A DNA stretch of 64,000 nt from Lineus longissimus (taxonomy: Eukaryota > Nemertea > Pilidiophora > Heteronemertea > Lineidae), in contig NC_088313.1 of assembly GCF_910592395.1 (NCBI RefSeq), positions 560,501-624,500 of the forward strand, written 5' to 3'. The notes under the pieces are model-generated. The model was given only the letters and a program-made list of their open reading frames with translations, was not told where the DNA came from and searched no databases. The position numbers and the translations under genes are program-made. Shown piece after piece: positions 12,901 to 22,819 of this stretch; positions within the stretch are counted from its first letter, which is position 1, and the number at the start of each line of letters is the position of its first letter.

Positions 12901-15900
12901 TTTTGGGTTTTAAGTCGAACTCAAACAGTGGCTAAAATAACCGCACGGATCAGCTTCAGAAGTAAATAAAACAGTTTTACTTTTGGCGTTCCCTACTGTG
13001 CCATATCAAAATCTGTACTCGCTATGTTGCATTCTTGAATGGTGGAATGTGAAACACTGTGCAGAAACAAAATTACATCCACAAAGTTTTGTCCCGCCGA
13101 GTTGAAGTAATATTCTGGAATTGGCACGGACTAGCTCCAAGACTTGATTACTTGTTTAAGTTTTGGCGTTCCCTACTGTGCCATATCAAACTCTGTACTC
13201 GCTATGTTGCATTCTTGACTAGTGGAATGTGAAACACTGTGCAGAAACAGACTGATTTGTTAAGTCTGTTGTGACTGAGCTCCACCTGTCACTAATGGCA
13301 AACACAGGAAAATCTAGATGGAGAACATTCACCTCGTTGTGGAGTATCACTTCTTATCTCTTGAATCTAGGTCTCCCAAGTCTACCAAACCATCGAGTTC
13401 TCTCGTCTTGAAGAGCTGATTCCATTCAGCAGTAGTTTCCATTTGGAGAGGGTGGTCGTCGAAGCTGCCAGAACATTAGATTTACAGGTAAGCAATCATT
13501 GCAGGAAGATAAGAAACGAGGCAATTGTCTTAGATGCCTCTGATGATTTCCAGGCACGAGATGTCTAAGTCTTGCCCTTGTGTTACTGGTCAAGCCCATA
13601 TATGGCTTTCTCAGCGTCAAGCAGGGCATAAAGTAACTGGAATGAGTCATCACTGGAGAAAGTCCGCGTGGATTTTCTCCGCTTTGATGATTCGTCCAAA
13701 CACTTTCTGAAATTTTGCAATAAGGAATGTCGTTGAACTTTTTCATTATGTGAAGGAAGGATTGTCTAAGCCAATTATTGCTTTCTCGGCTTCAGGCAGG
13801 GCATAGATTAACTGGAAAGCGTCATCATTACTCAAAGCTGTCCTTATATGTAATCCTTTGACTCGGAAGGTTCTTCCTTGCATTCCTCACCTGAGGAGTC
13901 CAAAAAATTAGAATTTGCATGCCGATCTGTTTTGAACAAAACTTGTAAACAATATTCTATGTTGCAGGTTCGAATTGACCATCGTACTCGCTGTCTGACC
14001 TTTGGGACCGATCTTGCTGGCTCCCAGAAAGAGGATGTTCCTGAGGGTCCGTACCTGCAGGGCATGCCGAGTGAGCAGATAAGAAATCAGTTGATATTGA
14101 TGGCAGAGGCACTACAGAAGGTCCAGAAGATGATGCAACCCAAGTCTTCATCGGTGAGTTGTGTTTCTGGAACAATGTTGAACTGTTATCTGGCAGCTTC
14201 GAAAAGTGACTTGCTGGACACCTTGCGTTATTGTAAAATATATTCAGTTATTATAAGAGTTATTACATGCATAACCCAGCTCCATCGTGTACTGACAGTG
14301 ACACGTGTGGCGTTTAGTTTGTGCTAGAGTAATGTTGAACTGCTATCTGGCAACTTTGACTTGTGGGTTGTTAGCCACCGTTCACCTACAATCCCAAACT
14401 CATTAAATAACAATGATTCATCTTCTGCATAACCCAGCTCCATAGTGTATCAACAGTGACACATGTGGCGTTTAGTTTGTGCTAGAGAAACGTTGAACTG
14501 CTATCTGGCAACTTTGACTTGTGGGTTGTTAGCCACCGTTCACCTACAATCCCAAACTCATTAAACTAACAATGATTCATCTTCTGCATAACCCAGCTCC
14601 ATAGTGTATCAACAGTGACACATGTGGCGTTTAGTTTGTGCTAGAGAAACGTTGAACTGCTATCTGGCAACTTTGACTTGTGGGTTGTTAGCCACCGTTC
14701 ACCTACAATCCCAAACTCATTAAATAACAATGATTCATCTTCTGCATAACCCAGCTCCATAGTGTATCAACAGTGACACATGTGGCGTTTAGTTTGTGCT
14801 AGAGTAATGTTGAACTGCTATCTGGCAACTTTGACTTGTGGGTTGTTAGCCACCGTTCAGCAACACGCAATAAGTATTTCTTGGCCTTTTATCAATTATG
14901 ATGAGCCACTAACTATTCAGTGTTGCCCTTGTGTTACTGATCAGGCTGGTTGTATGGCTTTCTCAGTGTCAAAGGGCAAAAAGCTGGTCTTGCCTCTGGC
15001 GTTGCTGGATTACCCATATGGTTCTTTCAGTGTCAACGGGGGCAGAAAAAAAATGCAGGGGATCCAATGATTGACACTGCTTGATAGTGTCATGATTGTA
15101 TTCCCTAGGACATGCTTGTCTTGAATGTTGTATTCTTGTAACATCTGCACGATTAAAACAACTACTTAAATATGACATATTACAGCTGGTCTTGCCTCTG
15201 GCGTTGCTGGATTACCCATATGGTTCTTTCAGTGTCAACGGGGGCAGAAAAAAAATGCAGGGGATCCAATGATTGACACTTCTAATAGTGTCATGATTGT
15301 ATTCCCTAGGACATGCATGTTTTGCATTGATTTGATGGTCACTTCAAAGTTTACTCAAGGCTCAGCAACTCTTGAGTATTAGCTTCTTGCAACAAAGTTT
15401 GGCTGAAAATGTCTTGATATCTACTTGCAGACTGTGCGTGAGGAATTGCGTGCCCACATCATTGAAACCTACCGCCACGTCTCCAAACGTGAACACCAGA
15501 GAATTCTCCTTCGTCGCCAAATCATTGAGGATAGGAAGGAACAGTTAGAGAACATCAATGTTCAAAGGGTATGTTTTTTTCGATGCCTGAAAAGGGATGG
15601 CTTAGGCATAGGCCTAAGTCGGCTGGTCCAGATTCATTGAAATTATCCAAAGAATATAGTGTGTGCCTACTTCTTTGTTAGCTGAATGTGTGTGTTGGGA
15701 CCAATCAACTGAGGATTCCTTGAGCATGACCCAAGGTGTCTAATCTCAATCAGACCTTACAGCAATATATCAACTTTCACTTTACCGCTGCCAACGCACA
15801 CTCAGTTTGGCAAGTTAGCAATATTCTGTGAAGCATGGATGAGAATCCTCTCGATCTTTTAATCCGGATCAAAAAAATAGGAAGGGGGGCTATTTTCCAA

Positions 15901-18900
15901 CCTGAAAACAATTTCTCAACTCTTCTGTAGGAACATGAGGAAAACCAAAAGCTTGAGGATGAAAGGAAGAAGCAAATGGATGCTGAGAAAGAGCGCCTCG
16001 AGCGTGAAATGGAACAGCGAGCACGCCAGCGTCTCCTGGAGGAGAGGAAGGAGATCGCTAAACGTCACGCCAAGGAGAAACTTGAGCAACTCAAGAAGTC
16101 CGAGATCGGTGCCAAGGCGTTCAGGGATATTGATGAGGAGGTAAGAATCAGTGGTATTTCTGTTTGTCTGGAACTGTTCCTCATATATTTGATAAACGCA
16201 TGTTTTTCTTGCGTCTTGATGCTCCTTTATCTCATGGAATTGTTTTCCTTTTAAGGATCTGGCCGGGTTGGATGCAGAAGAGATCATGGCAAAACAGGTC
16301 CAACAGATTGAGAAGGAGAAGAAGGAATTGCAGGACAGGCTCAAGTCCCAAGAGAAAAAGGTAAACAAGATTAAAACATGGAAATACTGGACTAGTGGGA
16401 TAGTGGAAATGAAAGTAAAAATAGATAAAATGACAAATGAGCCCTGGTGGTTCTGTGCTGGTTCAGCACGGACTCCTTTGCAAGTCGTTGTTGGTTCAAA
16501 CCCTGGTGTCGGCTTTCCTGAGTTTGTCATCTGACTTTGTTTGCCAATCAACGAATTCATTGGGTCTCACAAGTATGATGGAGCCTATTTTACGCCTTAC
16601 AGTTAATGACAATGCACACTGTCTAGAACCCTGACCTCTCAAGTTCCATCATTCTTGCGGCACAGTGGAGAGGACCATGGTGGGTTTGACTTGCAAAAAG
16701 TGTGCTAAACTTCCTCTTACATAACTTTCCCTCGTGTTTGTAGCACGACTACATGATGAGGGCTCGTAGAGAAGAAGAGATCCCACTCCTCCTGAAGGAT
16801 CGCGAGGAGGAAAAGGCCCAGGCAGAAGAATTCTGGAAGAAAGAGGAAGAGGAACGGGTAAGGATTGCTTTGTCGCATGACGCATTGAACCATCAAAATT
16901 ATATTCTGGAATTGGCACGGACTAGCTCCAAGACTTGATTACTTGTTTAAGTTTTGGCGTTCCCTACTGTGCCATATCAAAATCTGTACTCGCTATGTTG
17001 CATTCTTGAATGGTGGAATGTGAAACACTGTCCAGAAACATGTTGTCAATTCGCCAATCAGTTGGAAACCTCTGTTGATTGTCATTAAATGCTGCTGCAG
17101 TGTCTTGTCAGGATTGATTACCCATGTTCCTGGCCTGCTGTCGTTTGTTCCTGAAATACACTGAACCTTCCCAAGAAGACACTGATGAAGGACACTTGTG
17201 TTGGCCCATACTGGTTGTTTCAACGGACTGCACTTATCAGTGCCAAGGGTCTCCTAAATAGAGGGGTCCTACAGTACTGTTGTATAGCTCATTATCTTCT
17301 GCATATCGATGTCTGAATCATTGTTGTCTACAAATACTTACGCTGGAGTCTTACATCTCCTAGATTGCCAAACTTATTGAGGAGCACGACATTGCGATTG
17401 AGCACCGTGATCGTCTGCTGCGGATGAGAGGAGACCGAGATATTTTCTTGAATGACCTCAAGGACAAGAGGAAGACTGTTCACAAGGTAAGACGCTTGCT
17501 AGTGGTCTTGTCTGTTAGAGGTCATTTGATATCGTCATCAGGGCTGTATTGTCTGAGAAGTCAAGAAAACCTGGGCACAGATTTGCTTCAAAACTGAATT
17601 ACTTGTTTCTCTTTGGAGTAACCAACTGTGCCATATCAAAATCTGTACTCGCTATGTTGCATTCTTGAAAAAGTGGCATGTGAAACACTTTGCAGAAACA
17701 AAATTACATCCACAAGATTTTGTCCTGCCGAGTTGAAGTAATATTCTGGAATTGGCACGGACTAGCTCCAAGACTTGATTACTTGTTTAAGTTTTGGCGT
17801 TCCCTACTGTGCCATATCAAAATCTGTACTCGCTATGTTGCATTCTTGACAAGTGGAATGTAAAACACTGTGCAGAAACATTTGTGATGCGAATAGATGG
17901 AAAGTAAGTTCAGCAGCAGTACCAATTATAATATCTCTAATAACATAATGAAAACATTTAATCACGGTTCGGCCTATTTGACCTGTATACTTGTAGTCAT
18001 CTCAGAAGTTGTTTATGTTTACAGGACAACTTGAAGAACTTCGAGATAAAACTAGCTGAGGAGCGTAAGCTACGTGTCGCTGAGCGCAAACAGCAGCGAA
18101 AGGATGAGCGTCAAATGAAACGCCAAAAGGAAAGGGAAGAGGCTGAACAGCGTGCCAAGGATGAGGCTCTCAAGAAAGGTAACTGTCTTTCCTCTTGAGA
18201 AAACATTTTCCTGCTGAGCATAGCCAAAGGCTGATATCTTTTCTTAACTGATTCCTTGAACAGCCACTATGATTGGCCTGTGTTCAGCTGGCTGCTTCAG
18301 CCTCAGTTCATCTAATATAATTCCCACATAGGCGAGTACCGTAAGCAAAGAATATCTTAATGTTGGCCTTGTGACTCCTTTCAGAACGTGAAGAGAAGGA
18401 ACGTCTTGAGATTGAGCAGCGAGAGAAGGAAGAGGCTGAATACAGGGAGGTGAAAGAACGACTGGAAAGAGCTGCTGCCAAGCAGCGAGAGAAAGAGAGG
18501 GAGATCGAAGAGAGGCTGGCCAAGGAGAAGGCAGAAAGGGATCGGGAGCCCAAGGGGTAAGGTTGTGGCTACGCTTGGGGTCAAGAGGTAGACCATCATG
18601 GTTACTAGGGTCCTTCACATGCTCATGTTGGTTTGATAGGCTAAAAACCTGTACTGGTCCTCTGAGACATCAGAAAATGGTCTAGAAAGTCATATAGATG
18701 TCTGTAGCAGTGTGGTGGGCTGTTTTCGAAAGTGCTTTACTGTCGACGATGGGAAAGCATCAAGATGTCTGCCCCTTGAACAGCCAATTTAAGTTTTATG
18801 TTTGTTTTCTCAGATTCTGTCGTGTTGTTGGCACATTTCAACTGATCGATATTGTTTTTCAGTCGGGAGGATGATAAGTGGCGTCGTGACCGAGACATTG

Positions 18901-20592
18901 ATAGTCGACGAAGTGATGACCGAAATCGAGGCCGGGACGAGGCTGATGACGCCCATGGCCCGAACGCATGGCGTCCAAAACCTAAAGAAGGTAGCGGATG
19001 GAGGGATAGGCTGAAAGAGAAAGAAGAAAGATGGTAAGTGGAAATGATCTTCATGCAGGGTTCTGATCCCATCTAAGGGATTCTGTCACAGATCATCCAC
19101 AAAAGTAGGGCTCAAAATTCACCCAGGCAAAGCATCCATAGCATTTTATCTGATGCTGTGGAATATCGACTGCCAGTACTTGCTGAAATTTAAAAGAATG
19201 TGCTTGTTCTTCAGGGAAAAAGGACCAGTTGCGGATAGAGGTCGTGATACCTCACCTGGGAGAGATCGTAACCGTTCACCTCCCAGGCGATCACCACCAA
19301 GGGCAAGGTCACCACCACCAAGGGCAAGGTCACCTCCACCAAGGGCAAGGTCACCTCCCCCTAGGGCAAGGTCACCACCACCAGCCAGAGATGCATGGCG
19401 CCGTGATGACAGGGGTGGCGATCGTTGGCGTGATGAGCCACGGGGTGGTGATAAACGCGACGAGCGTGGAGGGGATAGAGATGGAGACCGGGGTGGTGAT
19501 TCCTGGAGGAGGGGCGGCAGTGGTGGTGGTGGTTTTGACCGTGGAGGAAGACGGGATGAGCCACGTCGTGATGACCGGGATGAGTGGCGACGTGGTGGTG
19601 GTGGTGGCAGTGAAAGAGGTGGAACTGGTGGTGGGAGCTCTTGGCGTGATTCTAGAGATTCTAGGGGACCACCGCCAAGGGATCGTGATGGTGATTCAAG
19701 AGATTTTAGAGGTGATAGAGATCGTGATAGGGGCGGTGATCGTGATTTACGTGGAGATCGAGACCGGGGTGATCGGGACATACGGAGTGATCGCGATGGA
19801 GGTCGCGGGGGTGGCGCTTGGAGGCGTGGAGGAGATGACACGTCCAGCAGAGGAGATGATGCGCCCAGCAGAGGAGGTGGTGGAGGGGCTTGGAGACGTG
19901 GAGGTGGTAAGTGTCCCTACTGTTAAGAGCGAGATATCTGAGAGGGCAGGGCAGAAAGGGCTAGTTGCAGCACCCCGGTTTGAATAGAAATGCATTGGAT
20001 TGTCCAGTAAGATGCTAACTCAAGTTGGTCCTTTTGACTTGTTAGGGTTGATTAAGCAATTGGTCTTGGTGATTCATACAGAAGGAATTTCAGCATATTT
20101 CACAATGCTATTGCAGCAAATTGTTGAAACCAATAAGTCGTTTGCTTAACGACTTCGACCTTTTCCATGTTGTCCCAAATTATGCCTTACCATTCATTCA
20201 CAACCTGCTTTTTAGATGATGGTCGTCGTGGTGGTGAGCGTGATGTTGAACCAAGGGGGTCGCCCACAAAAGATGATCGGTGGAGGAAATCGGAGGATAG
20301 ACCAAAAGGTGAGCCTTGGCTCTTTGCATTCGACATGAATAGGATAACTGGTTGTACCTCTGATTGGAAGGTTTCCATGCTGTATGGCTGTCTACGCTGT
20401 GCGCGTTTCTGGTATCCTCCATGGCAGTGCTAGAACACAACTTGTACACCGTAATCACCATGATTAGAATGAAGTTTCAGCAAAAACGTTGCTCTTAAAT
20501 CTCGAGATATAAAATGATATCGTGATTATCTTTCAGATCGACCAGCAGGATCTGATGCCCCAGATGACGGTTGGGTGCAAGTCCGGCGTTGA
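6978..20592 (+). CDS. EIF3A: eukaryotic translation initiation factor 3 subunit A, complete, 21 exons
   Basis: Coding exons: 6978-7026, 7964-8154, 8556-8701, 9010-9232, 9458-9598, 10041-10249, 10952-11123, 12458-12649, 13371-13487, 13968-14153, 15431-15568, 15931-16140, 16256-16360, 16744-16857, 17364-17486, 18025-18178, 18385-18556, 18863-19033, 19215-19906, 20216-20308, 20537-20592. Total 3654 nt, 1217 aa plus stop. All junctions are GT..AG and keep frame. The N-terminus [16 protein letters not shown] and motifs such as [24 protein letters not shown] and [10 protein letters not shown] are EIF3A hallmarks. Residues to about 541 are the helical-repeat and PCI region that scaffolds eIF3; about 542-880 are a charged coiled coil; 881-1217 are an R/D/G-rich tail ending DDGWVQVRR. 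The protein is the eIF3 scaffold and works on the 40S ribosome during initiation. It is somewhat shorter than the human protein, mainly in the tail repeats. Confidence 0.97.
7289..7637. mobile_element. foldback MITE in EIF3A intron 1, 9-bp target duplication
   Basis: The two halves (about 7305-7440 and 7490-7637) are inverted copies of each other, each with CAGGCCCCT/AGGGGCCTG near the outer end and a shared CTCCACTTC-type core. The direct repeat TGGCTCGAC flanks it at 7280-7288 and 7638-7646. A 9-bp duplication with long inverted arms resembles Mutator-like non-autonomous elements. The left end carries about 7 extra bases (CACGGCA) before the arm, so the exact terminus is uncertain. Confidence 0.65.
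7860..7867. promoter_or_regulatory. CRE-like TGACGTCA in EIF3A intron 1
   Basis: Full palindromic cAMP-response-element/ATF core about 95 bp before exon 2. An eight-base match; function is unknown. Confidence 0.15.
10364..10915 (+). repeat. 159-bp tandem repeat array in EIF3A intron 6
   Basis: Near-identical units begin GCATAACCCAGCTCCA at 10364, 10523 and 10682 (spacing 159 and 159). Each contains GTGGCGTTTAGTTT and AACTGCTATCTGGCAACTTT. A strongly diverged extra copy follows at about 10810-10915, so the sequence was in this intron before the recent amplification. The unit length and 2-4 copy structure resemble the cores of bivalve 'pearl' (non-autonomous Helitron) elements, but I see no element ends. 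Confidence 0.85.
11259..11910 (+). repeat. 159-bp tandem repeat array in EIF3A intron 7
   Basis: Four units of the same family as in intron 6 start at 11259, 11417, 11576 and 11735. The last unit loses similarity after about 11845, and a short diverged remnant lies near 11870-11910. Units from different introns differ by only a few bases. Confidence 0.85.
11922..12322 (+). repeat. 160-bp direct duplication in EIF3A intron 7
   Basis: 11922-12081 and 12163-12322 are nearly identical and separated by 81 bp. Both contain TTCCTGGTGTCAAAATGGGC. Related but diverged sequence occurs in introns 9 and 10 (near 13570, 13770 and 14930), so this is another intronic repeat family. Confidence 0.75.
12781..13250 (+). 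repeat. repeats in EIF3A intron 8: 80-bp duplication and 180-bp units
   Basis: An approximately 80-bp block, CACTGTGCAGAATCATCTTG onward, occurs at about 12781-12861 and again at about 12872-12952. It is followed by a 180-bp unit starting TTTTGGCGTTCCCTACTGTG at 12981, and a partial second unit from 13161 to 13250. The two blocks share the GAAACACTGTGCAGAA junction. Confidence 0.8.
14164..14860 (+). repeat. 159-bp tandem repeat array in EIF3A intron 10
   Basis: Four units of the same family as in introns 6 and 7 begin at 14269, 14427, 14586 and 14744. A diverged half copy (14164-14215) precedes them. The last unit ends abruptly near 14858. Confidence 0.85.
14982..15316 (+). repeat. direct duplication in EIF3A intron 10
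   Basis: About 135 bp starting AGCTGGTCTTGCCTCTGGCG occur at 14982-15117 and again at 15184-15316, nearly identical, with an insert of about 66 bp between. The insert carries no gene. Confidence 0.75.
16435..16515 (+). repeat. possible tRNA-derived (SINE-like) fragment in EIF3A intron 13
   Basis: A GGTTCAAACCC B-box lies about 50 bp after a TGGTTCTGTGCTGG stretch that loosely resembles an A-box. Short direct repeats resembling TGACAAA/TTTGTCA flank it in inverted form. No cloverleaf could be completed, so a functional tRNA is not called. Confidence 0.25.
16902..17040 (+). repeat. 180-bp family copy in EIF3A intron 14
   Basis: A nearly exact partial copy of the 180-bp unit of introns 8 and 15, from ATTCTGGAATTGGCACGGAC through the CACTGTCCAGAAACA end. 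It starts about 45 bp after exon 14. Confidence 0.8.
17600..17880 (+). repeat. 180-bp family array in EIF3A intron 15
   Basis: A diverged first copy (about 17600-17700) and a conserved second copy; the CCATATCAAAATCTGTACTC core recurs at 17631 and 17811, spacing 180. Same family as introns 8 and 14. Confidence 0.8.
19215..19906 (+). CDS. EIF3A: EIF3A exon 19: arginine/aspartate/glycine-rich repeat exon
   Basis: This 692-nt exon encodes most of the disordered C-terminal tail. It opens with about five tandem 'ARSPPPR'-type repeats (about 19285-19385, a 15-bp DNA period), then many DRGGD/WRR blocks. Human EIF3A has an analogous tail built on ten-residue repeats of a different sequence (DDDRGPRRG type), so the composition is conserved but the repeats are lineage-specific. 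It is part of the gene at 6978-20592 and is listed separately for its repeat structure. Confidence 0.9.
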
Positions 20593-21415
20593 TGGGGAAT
20601 ACAGGATGTGACGTCTGCCCATTTGTGACATCACTAAGCACAACCTATTATAGACTATATAACCCATTTATCGTACTCTTCAAACCAATGTCTGCAGTCT
20701 ACTGTTTTACAGATAAAGTGTCGGACACATTGCCTCATTGCCTATCTGAAACTTATCACTACCATGTACCATTCAAAACCTATATCTGCTGTGTATGCAA
20801 TAGGCTCCATGCAAGTCGCCCAAAATCTTTATCAATTTCTGTTGATACTTTTTGTCAGCCATGTCAAAAGATAACTGAAACCAGGGACAGTGATGTGGAG
20901 TCCAGTCAGAACTCGGCAGATTTGGTTCAGCAAGTTTTGTCGGTTGAATATTTCTGTGGGACTTCATGTTTTGAGCTGAAATTATGCCTTTGTTGTATCC
21001 AAAGAAAATAGCATCAATCTGTGTGCAGTAGTCAAGCATTTGTCATTGTTGTCATGTTATATACTCCAGTCTTCTGACACACTTCTAACTACTGTACTTC
21101 ACTTCCTTAGACATCCATATGATATGTGTAAGAACTTTGCTTTGCCTGAATGACAAATAGTGTCATAGTCTTGAAAATTATTTTGGAGGGTGAACATATC
21201 CTTTTGGTGGATTTGAATCAATTGCTACATGTGTTTGGGAGGGAAATGGGTTCAAGTTTCCAACAAGTAGCTGACTTAATTTATTTTGTATTTGCCTGTG
21301 CAGTGGGCTGATGAGCCGGTCGATCCTGTTTGTACAGTAATAAGCCTCGAGTTGCTGTAGACATGATTTTTGTCTAAATGGCGTGAATTGTATTCTCATT
21401 GAAATGTAATTATTG

Positions 21416-21588
21416 CATGTCGTCATCCTCATAAAAAAGTGCCCAAGTCATTTTTCCTTCTTTTGAGAAAAATAGAAAAAACTCATTAATTTCCTAACTA
21501 TTTCAAATTAATTTTGCCGCTAACTAAGAAATTTGAAATAGTTAGGAAAATATGACTTGGGTAATTATTTCATGAGGATGACGACATG
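21416..21588. mobile_element. palindromic MITE-like element
   Basis: CATGTCGTCATCCTCAT (21416-21432) is exactly inverted at 21572-21588. A second inverted pair lies inside (AATTTCCTAACTATTTCAAA near 21488 and its complement near 21530). It is about 173 bp, AT-rich and non-coding. The target duplication is not clear. Confidence 0.6.
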
Positions 21589-22675
21589 TTGTCTTGTTCT
21601 ATCGTAAAAAATACATTATATCAAGTAAACATTTCTTCTGTTGAATTATTGTCTTCATCGGCGATGATGCATGCAGTGACAAATCAAGAGCATCAGAGGA
21701 CATGGCCGTCACTTGATGGCGCTGACTGTCACTGGGTAGTGCATTGTGGTGACGGAGATGTGACATCAATTTTGAGTTGTGACGTCTTGATGCATATCCA
21801 AGTCAGTGCTGCATATTGGTCTGTCAATCACCTTGTTTGCAAACTAAAGATTGACTCGTCAACAGCCTTACCAGATGGGATGAATGGAGCTGATATAACT
21901 AAACAAAAGCTTTGGAGAGCTTTGGATCTGGAAAAATGACCTCTTTGTTGACTCAGAGCAGATTTGCCATGTAATCTGGTCTCGGCCGACCAATACTCTC
22001 TGTTCCTCTGGTGGCCAGTTTGTGTCATATTGTCACAGACTGAATGAGCACTATATCTACCCAGCAACACATGAGAATGTCAGCTGTTCCCGGGAAAACA
22101 AACTGTTGAGTATTGGAATAGTGAATTTTTGTCTGGTCCTGATTTCCTCTGCTTTATAGACCCCCATAGTAGTCCCTTGGTTGGTCCTTCAGGGGGGTCG
22201 AGACCAATACCACTGCATCTGGAATGTATTCCATTGTGTCTGATATTCAACTTATTGCTGTCCTGATGGGGACAATGTTGATAGCTGTTCCCAAAACCCT
22301 CATGTACAACTCGCACAAATCGGACACAGTTGTCCTTGATGACCATTTTGATATGGACACTGCTGTCTCTGATAACCTGCACAACCAGTTGTCCTTGATA
22401 ACCATTTTGATATGGACACTGCTGTGTCCCTGATAACCATTTCGATTGGGACAACCAGCACATGAAACCCAATTGTTCTTGATTGCTATTTTGATATGTA
22501 TACAGATTAAACTCGGAAAAGGACGAATTATGTGTATAATATAAGTCACATGGTCATAATTCTGGCATAACACCACTCAGGACGTTTAGTTCTATAGTAC
22601 TCCTCAATACGCGGCGTTGTCGTCGAACTGGTAATCACTCGTTACTAGTACCTTACACGATACGAAAACGCTTGA

Positions 22676-22725
22676 GGATGGATTAACAAAAGTCGAATTT
22701 TTCTAGGGTACAAAGAAACGCCAAA
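22676..22725 (+). promoter_or_regulatory. conserved block upstream of ferlin exon 1a
   Basis: GGATGGATTAACAAA about 45 bp upstream of the 1a ATG recurs before exon 1c (about 25143) and in altered form (GGATGGATAAAGAA) before exon 1b (about 24332). Its retention in three duplicates suggests a promoter or leader element; this is inference from comparison of the copies. Confidence 0.4.
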
Positions 22726-22819
22726 ATGACGCTGATAGTGAATGTGATCAGTGCTTCCAATCTCCCCAATATTGAGAAGTTTGGAAAGAGTGACCCGTTC
22801 TGTGTTGTGGAGTTTTTGA
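22726..22819 (+). CDS. ferlin alternative first exon 1a
   Basis: ATG at 22726 gives 31 codons plus one base, then GTAAG. It encodes MTLIVNVISASNLPN followed by IEKFGKSDPF and CVVEFL, the first two C2A strands and calcium loop 1. The loop keeps an acidic residue (E) and the SDP aspartate. The donor phase (1) joins exon 2 to give an Asn codon. The intron start resembles the one after 1b (ACAACACCCT...CTGACC...GCA), showing that the duplication included flanking intron. Confidence 0.85.

Larger units (their letters stand above)
20593..22725 (+). other. EIF3A 3' UTR and intergenic region before the ferlin gene
   Basis: No further gene is recognisable. The EIF3A 3' UTR starts at 20593. No canonical AATAAA was seen nearby; an ATTAAA at 22506-22511 is a distant possibility. 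The stretch contains a MITE (21416-21588) and a local repeat of about 50 bp around 22325-22440 built on TTGTCCTTGATAACCATTTT. Open frames here lack family motifs. Confidence 0.5.

Noticed and set aside
15916-16560. 214-codon minus-strand frame
   Set aside because: It overlaps EIF3A exons 12 and 13 antisense; the real genes explain the sequence and no family motif is seen.
19146-19841. 231-codon Ser/Pro/Arg-rich frame on the minus strand
   Set aside because: It is the antisense shadow of the repetitive EIF3A exon 19.
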